Shown in pieces: positions 41,986-51,794 of a DNA stretch of 64,000 nt. Under the pieces are notes generated by a model. That model did no database searches. It worked only from the letters and a program-made list of their open reading frames with translations, and was not told where the DNA came from. The position numbers and the translations under genes are program-made. Every line of letters starts with the position of its first letter. Positions within the stretch are counted from its first letter, which is position 1. The stretch covers positions 62,001 through 126,000 of the forward strand of contig JAVYIN010000009.1 of the NCBI GenBank assembly GCA_035968315.1, in the 5' to 3' direction. Source of the DNA: Nitrospira sp. (lineage in GTDB: Bacteria; Nitrospirota; Nitrospiria; Nitrospirales; Nitrospiraceae).

Positions 41986-42404
41986 GCCGGTTTCGCAACC
42001 TCCGTAAGCTCTCCCGGGGCCGCGATTGCGCCCCCTGCTTGCGCGGCCAGAATCGGTGCAACCTGGGCCGGTGAATAGGTCGGCGGCTTCACCCATTTGC
42101 CGTCGGCCCGCTTATACCCGCCGACCTTGCTCAGGTTCGAACGATGCACCTCGCGAAACACGGGGTCCATATCGATGCCATAGGACACGGCGGTGCCATA
42201 GACTACATACAGCAAATCGGCCATCTCCTTGGCGACCGCCGCCAAATCTCCGGCGGCCATCGATTCTTTCAGTTCATCGAACTCTTCCTGAATCAGACGG
42301 ATACGGAGGCCTTTCGTGGCGTCACTCATCTCGGTGGGAGCCGCCTGAATGGCGATCTCGAACTTGCGGTGAAACTCCTCAACCATCGCCTGCTCATCGG
42401 TCAT
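41982..42404 (-). CDS. MazG/PRA-PH-like nucleotide pyrophosphohydrolase
   Basis: 140 aa from the ATG at 42404, with AAAGGAG upstream. The all-alpha NTP-PPase pattern EEFDELKESM (E-E-x-x-E) and KEMADLLYVVYGTAVSYG (E-x-x-D) are the Mg ligands. It probably cleans up a non-canonical or excess nucleotide. Coupled to the PilZ gene downstream and 10 nt after rmuC. Confidence 0.82.
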   Translation of the reverse strand: MTDEQAMVEEFHRKFEIAIQAAPTEMSDATKGLRIRLIQEEFDELKESMAAGDLAAVAKEMADLLYVVYGTAVSYGIDMDPVFREVHRSNLSKVGGYKRADGKWVKPPTYSPAQVAPILAAQAGGAIAAPGELTEVAKPA

Positions 42405-42414
42405 GGACGCTCCT

Positions 42415-43803
42415 TTACTCCGTCTCAAACGGCAACGACTTTCGGGGAAGCAGCTCGGCCGGCTCCAAGACCGGAATCTCTTTCTCCGACGAAATCCCCA
42501 GCTCCTTGAACCGGCGGGCCGCCGGCAAGATGCGCGTTTCCAGAGACCCCACCGCGCGATTGTACGCGGAGACGCTCTTGCCCAGCGCATGCCCGACATC
42601 ATTCAGATGCTCGGTCAGGACCGCCATCCGCTCATAGAGATCCTTGCCCAATCTCCCGGCCTCTTCCGCATGCGCCGTCAACTGCTCTTGCCGCCACCCA
42701 TAGGCCACCGCACGCAAGAGCGCGATCAATGTGGCCGGCGTGGCCAGCACCACACCGCGCGCAAAGCCTTCTTCCATGAGGCGCGGATCCTGATCCAGGG
42801 CCGCGCCGAGAAATTGCTCGCCGGGGAGAAAGAGCACGACAAACTCGGGCGCGCGGTCGAACTGGTTCCAATAGGCTTTCAGCGACAGCTCGTCCATCCG
42901 GCTCCGCACCTGCTCCGCGTGACGGCGCAAGGCTTCGGCCCGGACGGCGTCATCTTGCGCCTCATGGGCGTCGAGATAGGCCGCCAGGACCGTCTTGGCA
43001 TCCACGATGATCTGGCGCCCGCCCGGCAGCTGCACGACCATATCAGGCCGAAACCGCCCTTCCTCGCCGGTCACGGTTTCCTGCTCGACAAAGTCGCAAT
43101 GATCGACCATGCCCGCGAGTTCCGCGACCCGCTTCAACGTGATCTCCCCCCACTGCCCGCGGACAGTCGGGGCACGGAGGGCCTTGACCAGGTTGCCCGT
43201 CTCCTGCTGCAACCGCTGATGCGATTCCGCCAGGGATTTCAAATGCTGGTCCAGTCCGCCATAGGCCGACTGCCGCGATTGTTCCAGCAAGCGCATTTGC
43301 TCATCGTACCGCTGCAACGACTCGTGCAGCGGCTTGACCAGGCTATCGATGGCCTGCTGGCGCTGCGACAAATCGCCTTCGGCTTTCGCTTGCAGGGTTT
43401 CAAACGACACGCGGGCGAGATTTAAAAAAGCCTGATTGTTTTGCTTGAGGGCTTCATTGGAGAGGGCTTGAAACGACTCCAGCAGCTGCTGGCGGGCCTG
43501 ATCCAGCAACTGTTTTTGTTCGGCCACGTGCCGCTGCGCTTCTTCGACTCTGGTATCGGAAGAAGCCCGCGCCTGTTGGGCCTGCGCCAGATCGGCTCGG
43601 AGCCGCTCCCCTTCCAGGCGATCCTGCTCGGCTTGACGCCGCAACTCGGCTGCGAGCGACTCCGCCCGTTCGGCACGCCCGAGTTGTTCCATTGAATGCT
43701 GTTGAAATTGCCGGGAGGCTCGGCTGGACACCAGGAACCAACTGGTCATCGTGCCAAGAAGCAGGCCGACCAGAATTCCCAGTAATAAGGCGCCGACATC
43801 CAT
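42415..43803 (-). CDS. rmuC: DNA recombination protein RmuC
   Basis: 462 aa from the ATG at 43803. One N-terminal membrane helix (GALLLGILVGLLLGTMTSWFLV), a ~180-residue coiled coil, then the RmuC nuclease-like domain: GQWGEITLKRVAELAGM, RPDMVVQLPGGRQIIVDAKT and VLFLPGEQFL. RmuC limits rearrangements at inverted repeats in E. coli, of interest given the hairpin repeats here. Confidence 0.92.
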   Translation of the reverse strand: MDVGALLLGILVGLLLGTMTSWFLVSSRASRQFQQHSMEQLGRAERAESLAAELRRQAEQDRLEGERLRADLAQAQQARASSDTRVEEAQRHVAEQKQLLDQARQQLLESFQALSNEALKQNNQAFLNLARVSFETLQAKAEGDLSQRQQAIDSLVKPLHESLQRYDEQMRLLEQSRQSAYGGLDQHLKSLAESHQRLQQETGNLVKALRAPTVRGQWGEITLKRVAELAGMVDHCDFVEQETVTGEEGRFRPDMVVQLPGGRQIIVDAKTVLAAYLDAHEAQDDAVRAEALRRHAEQVRSRMDELSLKAYWNQFDRAPEFVVLFLPGEQFLGAALDQDPRLMEEGFARGVVLATPATLIALLRAVAYGWRQEQLTAHAEEAGRLGKDLYERMAVLTEHLNDVGHALGKSVSAYNRAVGSLETRILPAARRFKELGISSEKEIPVLEPAELLPRKSLPFETE

Positions 43804-43964
43804 AGAGCACTCCGCGTGACTCAGGGGAACCCACCTGCCCCACACGCGAAAAAACGTTTCAGTGTCAATCTGTTTGGGGATAAACCTGAATGAGGGTACG
43901 GAAAATGCTGTGAAAGATCAACTCTGAAAATGCACCAGTGTCATTTGGCCCTAGCCAACATTAT

Positions 43965-46592
43965 TCATGAGGGGGAGCGCTCAGGCCGCCACACGTCACC
44001 GGTGGTCGCATTCATTTCTACCCTCTCGCCATCTTGTAACAAGACTGTCACACCGGGAATGTTGGCCACGGCCGGCAACCCATACTCCCGGGCGATGATG
44101 GCGCCATGTGATAAGGTGCCGCCCATCTCCACGACCAATCCGGCCGCAATTCCGAAGAGCGGCGCCATCCCAGGGTCGATCACGGGGGCCACCAGAATAT
44201 CGCCCTGCCGCACCTTTTTCCAATCCGCGCTTGTTCGGACAATCCGCGCCGGGCCTGTTGCACGGCCCGCGCTGATCGGAATGCCCCGCCAGAGCCCCCC
44301 CGTCGCAAGAGGGGCCTCACGCTGAGACTCGCTTCCTTCGTCCATCACACGATCCGGCACCGTGAGGCGGACATTCGCGCCGTGCTCCTCTTTGCGCGAC
44401 TGCACCAAGGCCCGCCAATCACGCGCGGTGGGCCGCAACAGATCGAGCTGTTCTTCCACCCGGATGAAAAAGACATCCTCGCGCTGGTTAAGCACACCCT
44501 GTTGCACGAGCAACGCGCCGGCCCGCAGCAAGAGTTGCCGCAACGCACCGGCGTAATACATCAGATGATGCCGGTTCGCCTCCCGCAGCGCGAAGAACCG
44601 GCAGAGCCGCCGATACCACCAGGAGAAGACCGCCCACCGATGCACCCGCCAGCCGCAACGAGACCGGATCTCTGCGAGGGCGCGCTCCCGCACGGCCAGC
44701 TGCCGCGCCGCAATCTCGGCCGGCGAGTGGGCCGCCACGGCCAGCACCTGATGCCGCAGGACCTCCAGCACCAATTCAGGCTGATCGGCAAAACGCGGCG
44801 ACATGATGTCGGATTCGCCCACGCCCCGCTGGCCATAGTCCTCCAGATACTCGTCGAACAACCGGCGGAATTCTGTGCCTGCCAGCGCCGCTCCCCCTAC
44901 CAACGCCTCCCACTCAGACTCCGCAAACAGGCGGCGCACGAGCTCGTCGCGCCGTGCCACCTCGGCCAATGCCGCCAGCCTGATAATCTGCTGCGCACTG
45001 ATCGCCTGGGCTCGCCCTTGCAGCGCCGCGTTCAACAGCTCGCGCCAATCGGCTCCCAGCCAGCGCGGCAGCAGATACCCCAGCGCTTGCAGACATTGCG
45101 TCACACCGCCGGCAATGCCGAACGTCATTTCCCGCGCCGCAAACTCGTCGTTGCATGCGCGCACCCGCCCACGCACGTCTTCCAGTGTGAGTGCTTGCAC
45201 CCGATCGGGACGATACGCCATCGCCATCTGCTTCATATCGGCAAACCAACGCGACGAACCACGCGTGGCCTGGCCAATCCACCAGGTAATCAAGAGGCCG
45301 GCGCGCAGCATCGCCCAGAATCCCAAGGGGTGGACTGGCAGCGGCCTGGTGACCGTTTGCCCGCCCATATGTTCCGCCAAAATCGAGGGATCGCCGTGCA
45401 GCTGCTCGATCAACGCATGCATCAGGCTCACGTTGAGATAGGGCCGGCCATGATGCACCCGCACAGGGGACAGGCCTGGAGGAATGTGGCAGCCCAGCTT
45501 CCGGTAGGGCCCCATCAAAAACAGATCCATAAATTGTTCAAGAAACGAGAGGCCAAGCGGACTGGGCACGTCCGGCAGGGTTTCTTTAAAATTGGTGCGC
45601 GACCATTCGCAAGCTTGTGTCGGCTGCGGCGCTCGCGCGGCCACGACGGTCACCGACCTGGCCTGCAGGAGCCAGATTCCCCGCTCGTCCATCGCCCATT
45701 CGACATCGACCGGATGCCCCCACACCGTTTCGACCTGCTTCGCGAGCTGCGCGAGCGCCACGACGTCCTCATCTGCCAGCGACGGACATTCCCGTTGAAC
45801 CTGATCGATCGGTTCGGTCCGCATTCCGCCGGCGCCCGCCAGCATCATGGACTGCTTCGAGGCAATAATCCGTTCACGCACGGCAGCACGGGAGGCGGAT
45901 GAGTCCCACCGCAGCACGAACTGGTCCGGCGGCATCGTGCCCTCGACCAGCCCTTGCGCAAGGCCCGGCACGGCGTTCACGACGACCGCATCGGCCTGGC
46001 CGGTGACAGGATGGATGGTATAGGCCACCCCTGCCGCCCGCGCCCGGATCACGGGCTGAATCACGACCGCCATCGCCGGCATTGATCCCGCACCGCCGAT
46101 TCGCTTGTGATACTCCAGGACACGGTCTTCCCACAGCGACGCCCAGCAGGCTTGGACGCTCGCACCGATCTGCTCTCGCCTCACGGCCAAGGATGTGCGG
46201 TAGAGGCCGGCAAAACTGGCATCGGCGGAATCTTCGTTGGTCGCGGATGACCGCACAGCCCACAGCTGGTCGGGGGGCTGCTGCAACGCATCGAGCCGCT
46301 GCGTGAGGGCGCTCAGAATCTGGTCCGGCAAGGCGGCCTGCAGAAGGCGATCGCGGACCGCCGCAAGCCGCTTCCGGCCTGTCTCCCCGTCCGCCTGAAT
46401 CGCCTCCAGCCACAAGGCCTCCGCATCGATCTTCTGACCTTGCAAGAACCGGCGATAGCTATCCGTGGTGACACAGACTCCCGGCGGAACGGGAAACCCT
46501 TCCGCCAGGAGACAAGCCAATCCCCAGGCTTTTCCACCGGCCAACAATCGGTCGCTACAGGATTCTAGGGGAATCACGAACTGAATAGTCAT
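43965..46592 (-). CDS. PEP-synthase/rifampin-phosphotransferase-like dikinase
   Basis: 875 aa from the ATG at 46592. The N-terminal ATP-grasp part has GGKAWGLACLLAEGFPVPPG, AVRSSATNEDS and WAMDERGIWLLQARS. The middle ~350 residues have no recognised motif. The C-terminal swivelling phosphohistidine domain has GGTLSHGAIIAREYGLPAV with the catalytic His. A PEP-binding TIM barrel is absent, as in rifampin phosphotransferases (~865 aa), so it likely phosphorylates a bound small molecule. It follows glycerate 2-kinase by 14 nt on the same strand. Confidence 0.82.
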   Translation of the reverse strand: MTIQFVIPLESCSDRLLAGGKAWGLACLLAEGFPVPPGVCVTTDSYRRFLQGQKIDAEALWLEAIQADGETGRKRLAAVRDRLLQAALPDQILSALTQRLDALQQPPDQLWAVRSSATNEDSADASFAGLYRTSLAVRREQIGASVQACWASLWEDRVLEYHKRIGGAGSMPAMAVVIQPVIRARAAGVAYTIHPVTGQADAVVVNAVPGLAQGLVEGTMPPDQFVLRWDSSASRAAVRERIIASKQSMMLAGAGGMRTEPIDQVQRECPSLADEDVVALAQLAKQVETVWGHPVDVEWAMDERGIWLLQARSVTVVAARAPQPTQACEWSRTNFKETLPDVPSPLGLSFLEQFMDLFLMGPYRKLGCHIPPGLSPVRVHHGRPYLNVSLMHALIEQLHGDPSILAEHMGGQTVTRPLPVHPLGFWAMLRAGLLITWWIGQATRGSSRWFADMKQMAMAYRPDRVQALTLEDVRGRVRACNDEFAAREMTFGIAGGVTQCLQALGYLLPRWLGADWRELLNAALQGRAQAISAQQIIRLAALAEVARRDELVRRLFAESEWEALVGGAALAGTEFRRLFDEYLEDYGQRGVGESDIMSPRFADQPELVLEVLRHQVLAVAAHSPAEIAARQLAVRERALAEIRSRCGWRVHRWAVFSWWYRRLCRFFALREANRHHLMYYAGALRQLLLRAGALLVQQGVLNQREDVFFIRVEEQLDLLRPTARDWRALVQSRKEEHGANVRLTVPDRVMDEGSESQREAPLATGGLWRGIPISAGRATGPARIVRTSADWKKVRQGDILVAPVIDPGMAPLFGIAAGLVVEMGGTLSHGAIIAREYGLPAVANIPGVTVLLQDGERVEMNATTGDVWRPERSPS

Positions 46593-46606
46593 GGACAAGA
46601 ATACTG

Positions 46607-47941
46607 CTACAAGGCGAGCAAGATGTACAGGTCGTTCACATTGGTTCCTGTGGGGCCGGTCACGATGTGGCTCTTGAGCGACTTCAGCGCGCGATAGGTG
46701 TCGTGCGCCAGGAGGGCGCGCCGCAGGCTGATTCCTTTTTCTTTCGCCTGCTCCAGCGTGCCTCCGGATACCACGGCCCCGGCCACATCGGTCGGACCGT
46801 CGGTCCCATCGGTCCCCACAGCGGCAATCCAAATGTTGGGAAGGCCTCCAATCTTACGCGCCGCCGCCACGGCGAATTCTTGCGCGCGGCCACCCTTGCC
46901 ATGCCCTGTGACCGTCACCGTCGGTTCTCCGCCAGCCACCACACAACAAGGCCGCCGAAGCATGCCCTTTCCTGACGCCAGACGCTCGGCCAACGCAGCA
47001 AAATCTTCTCCCTCCTGAGCCGCCTCGCCGACGAGCGCAGTCGAGAAGAGCACCGTGCGAAGTCCGGCCTGCCTCGCTGCTGCCTCAATGGCCGCCAACG
47101 CCTGTGCGTTGTTTCCAATAATCTCGTGCTGCACGCGCCGGAATCGTGCACCCGGCTTGGGTGTCTCGCGCACCACACCCTGCCGCCCCCGCGCCAGGTA
47201 TTCGCGAATCGAGTCCGGCGCAGTGGCCCAGAGGCGATAGCGTTTCAGCACGGCAATGGCATCCTGGAAGCTGGAAGGGTCAGGCATCGTCGGCCCTGAT
47301 CCGATGGAAGCAAGGTCATCCCCAATTACGTCAGACAGGATGAGCGTGACCATTGTAGCCGTGGTGGATTCGGCAAGCCGCCCGCCCTTGATGGCGGACA
47401 GATGCTTCCGGACAATATTGATGTCGTGAATTGTGGCGCCGCTGCGAAGAAGCAGCTCCGTCATTCTCCGCTTGTCGGCCAGATGCACCCCTGGAACGGG
47501 AGCAGGGATCAGACTGGAGGCTCCTCCGGAAATGACCACAAACAGGAGATCGCGTGCGCCACAGCTGGCCACGTGCTTGCGCAGCTCCACCGCCGCCTTG
47601 AGCCCTGCACGATCGGGAATAGGATGCCCCGCCTCCATGACAGTCACCCGCCTGGTCGGCACGCGATGGCCTTTCTTGACCACGACGAGCCCGCCTTCCA
47701 AGCGCGGCCCCACCACACGTTCAAGCGCTTGCACCATACGAGCGGCGGCTTTCCCGGCGCCGACCACCACCACGCGATCAAACGACCGCAGGTCGTAGCG
47801 GCGGCGTCCGACATGGAGGATGTGGCCCTCTCGGCGGACTATGCGAGGAAGCACGAGGGCAGGATCCGAGGCCTCTAGGCCCGCCCGGATCAACCGAGCA
47901 ATGACCGATCGAGCGGGGGAAGCCGGAATCTGAAGACGCAT
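46607..47941 (-). CDS. gckA: Glycerate 2-kinase (MOFRL family)
   Basis: 444 aa. Makes 2-phosphoglycerate from D-glycerate and ATP. VGAGKAAARMVQAL, ISGGASSLIPAPVPG and the MOFRL end (TGPTGTNVNDLYILLAL) are diagnostic. The dikinase-like gene follows at 14 nt, so both may serve one three-carbon-acid pathway. Confidence 0.9.
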   Translation of the reverse strand: MRLQIPASPARSVIARLIRAGLEASDPALVLPRIVRREGHILHVGRRRYDLRSFDRVVVVGAGKAAARMVQALERVVGPRLEGGLVVVKKGHRVPTRRVTVMEAGHPIPDRAGLKAAVELRKHVASCGARDLLFVVISGGASSLIPAPVPGVHLADKRRMTELLLRSGATIHDINIVRKHLSAIKGGRLAESTTATMVTLILSDVIGDDLASIGSGPTMPDPSSFQDAIAVLKRYRLWATAPDSIREYLARGRQGVVRETPKPGARFRRVQHEIIGNNAQALAAIEAAARQAGLRTVLFSTALVGEAAQEGEDFAALAERLASGKGMLRRPCCVVAGGEPTVTVTGHGKGGRAQEFAVAAARKIGGLPNIWIAAVGTDGTDGPTDVAGAVVSGGTLEQAKEKGISLRRALLAHDTYRALKSLKSHIVTGPTGTNVNDLYILLAL

Positions 47942-47950
47942 GGGAGTCGA

Positions 47951-49006
47951 TTAGGGTGTCTTGTCCTGCTTAAAACACCGGTTCGGGCACGTCTGTCGAG
48001 GCACCTTAATCTGGTACGTGCCTTTGGGCAGCACATCTTTCTTGAACTCCGGATTGAGCATCTTGAGTTCGAGGAAATAGGTGCCAAACTCTTCGGCAAT
48101 GGAGGTGAGGTTCCGTTGCGCCTCCTTCACATTCACCGTCACGGTTTCGACCTCGACCGGCATGTAGAGATCTTTCTTCGTCAATCCCAGATACTTTTCC
48201 GGCTGTGAATAAATCTCCTTGGCCGCAATGATCCGCGGGACATAGCGCATCGTCTCGCGCGGTCCATGCATCTTCCAATAGTCGGTAATCTTCTGCTCTT
48301 TCAGGAGTTTCCGGACTCGCTCTTCCCCCGCATTGTAGGAGGCCATGGCCAGAAACCAGTCGTTCTGCTGAAAGTCTTTCAAATACTTGAGGTACTTGAT
48401 CGCCGCTTCGGTGGACATCTCCAAGCTCCGCCGCTCGTCCAGCACCGCGTCACTTTTCAAATGATACCGCCGGCCCGTCGAAGGGATAAATTGCCAGGGA
48501 CCGGACGCCTTGGCTTTGGAATAGGCCGCCGCGATGCACTTGCTCTCGACCAGCAGCATGTACTTGAGATCATCCGGCAACCCGTTGTCCGCCAACTGTT
48601 TTTCCGCCGGGGGGAAACAGCGGCCGGTGCGCTTCGCCAGAATGATGCTTTCACCCTGATCTTCCAAAAATTGATAGAACTCGTACTCGATGCGCTCACG
48701 CACTTGCCAATTATCGAGCGGGATGGTCTGGCCGGCAAACGTCAGTTTATCCGGCAATTTGAAGGAGCTGAGAAAGTAGCGTTCGCCCTCGCGCTTGATC
48801 TCGGGCAGAATGACCAGGCGATCTTCGGGTTCCGCCTGCCCTTCCAGCGGCTCAGGAAGAACGAGGTCTCGGAGCCCCGTCTCCGACTTGGCTGCCTCCT
48901 TGACGTCCGACGGATCTGCGCCGGCTTGCGCCATGACCGGACCTGCGCCACAGGAGAGAAGAACCGTCAGGATCCAATACCCCACTCGTGCATGACTCCC
49001 TGCCAT
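47951..49006 (-). CDS. Lytic murein transglycosylase, MltD/SLT-like
   Basis: 351 aa. A signal peptide (GYWILTVLLSCGAGPVMAQA) is followed by ~110 unrecognised residues and then the SLT domain with the catalytic Glu in LLVESKCIAAAYSKAKASGPWQFIPSTG and MASYNAGEERV. The C-terminal ~90 residues include a LysM-like segment (VKEAQRNLTSIAEEFGTYFLELKMLNPE). Cleaves peptidoglycan strands in the periplasm. Confidence 0.88.
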   Translation of the reverse strand: MAGSHARVGYWILTVLLSCGAGPVMAQAGADPSDVKEAAKSETGLRDLVLPEPLEGQAEPEDRLVILPEIKREGERYFLSSFKLPDKLTFAGQTIPLDNWQVRERIEYEFYQFLEDQGESIILAKRTGRCFPPAEKQLADNGLPDDLKYMLLVESKCIAAAYSKAKASGPWQFIPSTGRRYHLKSDAVLDERRSLEMSTEAAIKYLKYLKDFQQNDWFLAMASYNAGEERVRKLLKEQKITDYWKMHGPRETMRYVPRIIAAKEIYSQPEKYLGLTKKDLYMPVEVETVTVNVKEAQRNLTSIAEEFGTYFLELKMLNPEFKKDVLPKGTYQIKVPRQTCPNRCFKQDKTP

Positions 49007-49109
49007 CCGTGCGACTCCTCTTATTCAGACGAAGAATAAATGCGGGATGATTGTCGCCATGCTAACAGCAAGGGGAAGACCCGGCAAGTACGAATCACAT
49101 TCTCTGTCA

Positions 49110-49118
49110 TGCTACACT
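49110..49118 (+). promoter_or_regulatory. Extended -10 element of the UDG gene
   Basis: TGC-TACACT, 9 nt before the ATG at 49128, no Shine-Dalgarno and no clear -35. Confidence 0.35.
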
Positions 49119-49127
49119 GCGCATTCT

Positions 49128-49877
49128 ATGCGTTCGCTCTCGGTTCTGAATCGACACATCATCTGCTGCACCGCCTGCCCGCGTCTTGTTGCCTATCGGG
49201 AATCCATCGCCAGCACGAAACGCCGTCAATTCATGGAACAGACCTACTGGGGGCGCCCGATCCCGGGATTCGGCGATCCACAGGCTCGGCTCTATGTGCT
49301 GGGCCTCGCCCCCGCTGCTCATGGAGGCAACCGCACAGGCCGTGTCTTTACCGGCGATCGCAGTGGCGATTGGCTGTATGACGCGCTGCACCGATTCGGC
49401 TTCGCCAGCCAAGCGGCCTCAACGCACCGCGACGACGGCATGGTGCTGACTGATTGCTATATCGGCGCGACTGTGCGCTGTGCCCCGCCGGACAATAAGC
49501 CACTGCCGGAGGAATTTGCCCATTGCCAGGGCTTCCTGCTGGATGAATTGAGACTGCTCACACAGATGAGGGTAGTGGTGGCGCTGGGCAAGATCGCCTT
49601 CGATCACTATCTCAAAGCCTGCCAGGCCGGCGGCCTCACGAAACCATCCCCCGCGCCGAAGTTCGGCCACGGTGCGGCCTATATCCTTCCCTGGGGGATC
49701 ACGCTGCTCGGGTCTTATCACCCGAGCCAGCAAAATACCTTCACCGGGAAACTGACGCGGCCGATGTTCCACTCCGTATTTGCGAGGGCACGAGGCGAGC
49801 TGGAGAAGCCGCCCGCGCCCCCGCGCACCACGTTTATTTCTTCGCCTGGGCGTCCCAATCGGCCAAAAACTTCTTGA
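49128..49877 (+). CDS. Uracil-DNA glycosylase, family 5 (UdgB-like)
   Basis: 249 aa from the ATG at 49128. Fe-S cysteines begin in [14 protein letters not shown]; motif 1 is [26 protein letters not shown], which lacks the family 4 E/D and is typical of family 5; motif 2 is [14 protein letters not shown]. Removes uracil and some deaminated purines from DNA. The 3' end overlaps the convergent transaldolase-like gene by 44 bp. Confidence 0.9.
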   Translation: MRSLSVLNRHIICCTACPRLVAYRESIASTKRRQFMEQTYWGRPIPGFGDPQARLYVLGLAPAAHGGNRTGRVFTGDRSGDWLYDALHRFGFASQAASTHRDDGMVLTDCYIGATVRCAPPDNKPLPEEFAHCQGFLLDELRLLTQMRVVVALGKIAFDHYLKACQAGGLTKPSPAPKFGHGAAYILPWGITLLGSYHPSQQNTFTGKLTRPMFHSVFARARGELEKPPAPPRTTFISSPGRPNRPKTS

Positions 49878-50481
49878 GACCGATATCGGTCAAGGGATGC
49901 TTCACCAGCTGCTGGAAGATTGAGTAGGGCATGGTGCAGATGTGCCCGCCGGCCAAGGCCGCTTCCACCACATGCTGCGGATGACGGACGCTCGCGACCA
50001 AGACATAGGTCTTATAGTCATAGTTTTTGTAGATGGTGATGATCTGCCGGATGAGTTCCATTCCGTTCGAACTGATATCGTCGAGACGGCCGATGAAGGG
50101 CGAGACGCACCAGGCCCCGGCTTTGGCTGCGAGCAGCGCCTGCGTCGGAGAGAAACAGAGCGTCACGTTCACCTTGATCCCCTCGGCCGCCATGCGCTTC
50201 GTCGCTTTCAGCCCTTCCGGAATGAGCGGGACTTTGACCACGATGTTCTTGTGAATCTTGGCCAGCTCTTTTCCCTCTTTCACCATCGCATCGGCTTCGA
50301 CACTGACGACTTCGGCGCTGATGGGGCCATCCACAATGTTGCAGATTTCGACCAGCATCTCCTTGAAGCTGCGGCCTTCCTTGGCCACGAGGGATGGATT
50401 CGTCGTCACGCCATCGAGCAGCCCCAAGCTGGCGGCTTCCTGAATTTCCTTCACGTTGGCGGTATCAAGATAGAATTTCAT
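49834..50481 (-). CDS. Transaldolase-like protein (TalC/FSA family)
   Basis: 215 aa from the ATG at 50481 (AAAGGATC upstream). [30 protein letters not shown], the Schiff-base Lys in [13 protein letters not shown] and [14 protein letters not shown] match the short transaldolase/fructose-6-phosphate aldolase group. The Phe/Tyr switch that would tell FSA from transaldolase cannot be read with certainty. Confidence 0.92.
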   Translation of the reverse strand: MKFYLDTANVKEIQEAASLGLLDGVTTNPSLVAKEGRSFKEMLVEICNIVDGPISAEVVSVEADAMVKEGKELAKIHKNIVVKVPLIPEGLKATKRMAAEGIKVNVTLCFSPTQALLAAKAGAWCVSPFIGRLDDISSNGMELIRQIITIYKNYDYKTYVLVASVRHPQHVVEAALAGGHICTMPYSIFQQLVKHPLTDIGLKKFLADWDAQAKK

Positions 50482-50673
50482 GTGCTGATCCTTTCGTATC
50501 TGAATGAAGAGGCGCTCAACGAATGCGCTGGAGTTTTGTATTGTAAGGAGAACCGTCGCGTCCCGCAACGGCTGGCGGTTGTTTGACAGGCCTCCGACCC
50601 ATGGTTAGAATCCGAGCGTCAACGAATTCCTGTCTGATGCGTTTCGGGACCCATGCGACGGAGGAGATGTCTT

Positions 50674-50985
50674 ATGCGCCGATCTGTCTGGCTGCTCGTT
50701 GGTTGCTTGGCCCTGACCGCTTGCGGCGGCGGCAATCCTTATCTCGAAGCCTCGCTCAAGCCGGCCGAACTCCAGGGGAAAGACAAAGCCTGGTTTGAAA
50801 AAAACTGGGGCACCCCGGACGGGAAGGCGCCCAGATTTTTTGGCGGCGAAACCTGGACCTATTACCGCATCGCCGGCGGGAAATCGGGTCCCCCGTTATT
50901 CAACTTCTCTCCCAACCAATGTCAGATTATCCTCAAGTTCGACAAAGAAGAGAAGTTATCGGATTACAGTTATTCCGGTTGCTAA
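50674..50985 (+). CDS. Small lipoprotein, BamE/SmpA-like
   Basis: 103 aa; GGAGGAG lies 7 nt before the ATG at 50674. Lipobox LTAC. The mature part, WGTPDGKAPRFFGGETWTYY and IILKFDKEEKLSDYSY, resembles the BamE/SmpA fold. Possible outer-membrane assembly accessory; family membership is inference. Confidence 0.6.
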   Translation: MRRSVWLLVGCLALTACGGGNPYLEASLKPAELQGKDKAWFEKNWGTPDGKAPRFFGGETWTYYRIAGGKSGPPLFNFSPNQCQIILKFDKEEKLSDYSYSGC

Positions 50986-51227
50986 TTCCGTGGCTGTTTC
51001 TGAAACTCGTCCGCACAAGTCTGACTACAGAAACAATGTGTCACCGCGCCTATCTGCCGAACAATCGCTGACCCTCTTGGGATAAAGACCTTGCAGACAG
51101 GATCCTGCACCATCTGATCTCCCTGTAGGGGATATCTACCTTCTTTTCTCTTTGTCCCCCAAAACACATTCCTCAATAAGTAAATGAGGATGAGTAATAG
51201 GGAAACGACCAGCAATAATCTATACAT
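50982..51227 (-). CDS. Small membrane-anchored YHS-like protein
   Basis: 81 aa from the ATG at 51227. One N-terminal helix (LLLVVSLLLILIYLL), then a YHS/TRASH-like Cys domain: DPVCKVFIP and CFCSQTCADEF. Such domains bind heavy metals. It is convergent with the BamE-like gene, overlapping by 4 bp. Confidence 0.65.
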   Translation of the reverse strand: MYRLLLVVSLLLILIYLLRNVFWGTKRKEGRYPLQGDQMVQDPVCKVFIPRGSAIVRQIGAVTHCFCSQTCADEFQKQPRN

Positions 51228-51431
51228 AGTGGGTACGCTCCAGGAAGCCCACAATCCTATGGAATGGGCTGTAGCCTGTCAAGGTAAAGCCTTCGTACGT
51301 GTCCACCGCTCAACATTAGAAAAATGGACAAAGGACCTATATGCATCACGAAAGTAGGGCCTCTTGGCCTCGGCATCCAGTACTTCAGAAGTATATCCAT
51401 CCATTATTGGAAGTGTTACAGTTTACTCATT

Positions 51432-51584
51432 ATGAAGACATGCGATAAGTGCCGCGGATCAATGTTGCCGGAACGGGCTGTGGATTTGGACGCAGGACTT
51501 GCGATCACAGTGTTTGCGTGCTTAAATTGTGGTCGTAGGAAAGCAGCGGACCAGGAACCTCGACCCATCACGGCCAGACATTGA
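51432..51584 (+). CDS. Very small zinc-ribbon protein
   Basis: 50 aa, MKTCDKCRGS then CLNCGRRK: two CxxC pairs ~27 residues apart, a minimal zinc ribbon. No clear Shine-Dalgarno; plausible but unproven. Confidence 0.45.
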   Translation: MKTCDKCRGSMLPERAVDLDAGLAITVFACLNCGRRKAADQEPRPITARH

Positions 51585-51591
51585 TCGCACG

Positions 51592-51789
51592 ATGGCAGAA
51601 CCAAAACCGCTAACGTACGATGAGCAGAAGGCGGCCGAAGCCGCCTTTATCGGAGCTCCGTCAAACCCCGAGTGGACGGAGGCCGCCCAATTGCTCTACG
51701 CTCGGCTTTCAGCCGCCAAGGAGGCTCGCTCCAAGGAAGGCGTGGGGGTTGGTGCGACTCGCCCTGGTTCTACCGGGACAACCCGGTGA
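51592..51789 (+). CDS. Hypothetical 65-residue protein
   Basis: Starts MAEPKPLTYDEQKAAEAAFIGA; acidic helical first half, low-complexity Gly/Thr C-terminus. It lies 7 nt after the zinc-ribbon gene and 5 nt before the next small gene. No family recognised. Confidence 0.4.
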   Translation: MAEPKPLTYDEQKAAEAAFIGAPSNPEWTEAAQLLYARLSAAKEARSKEGVGVGATRPGSTGTTR

Positions 51790-51794
51790 AGCCC

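Noticed and set aside
44382-45902. 506-codon plus-strand open frame opposite the dikinase-like gene
   Set aside because: Antisense, His/Gln/Arg-rich; no motif.
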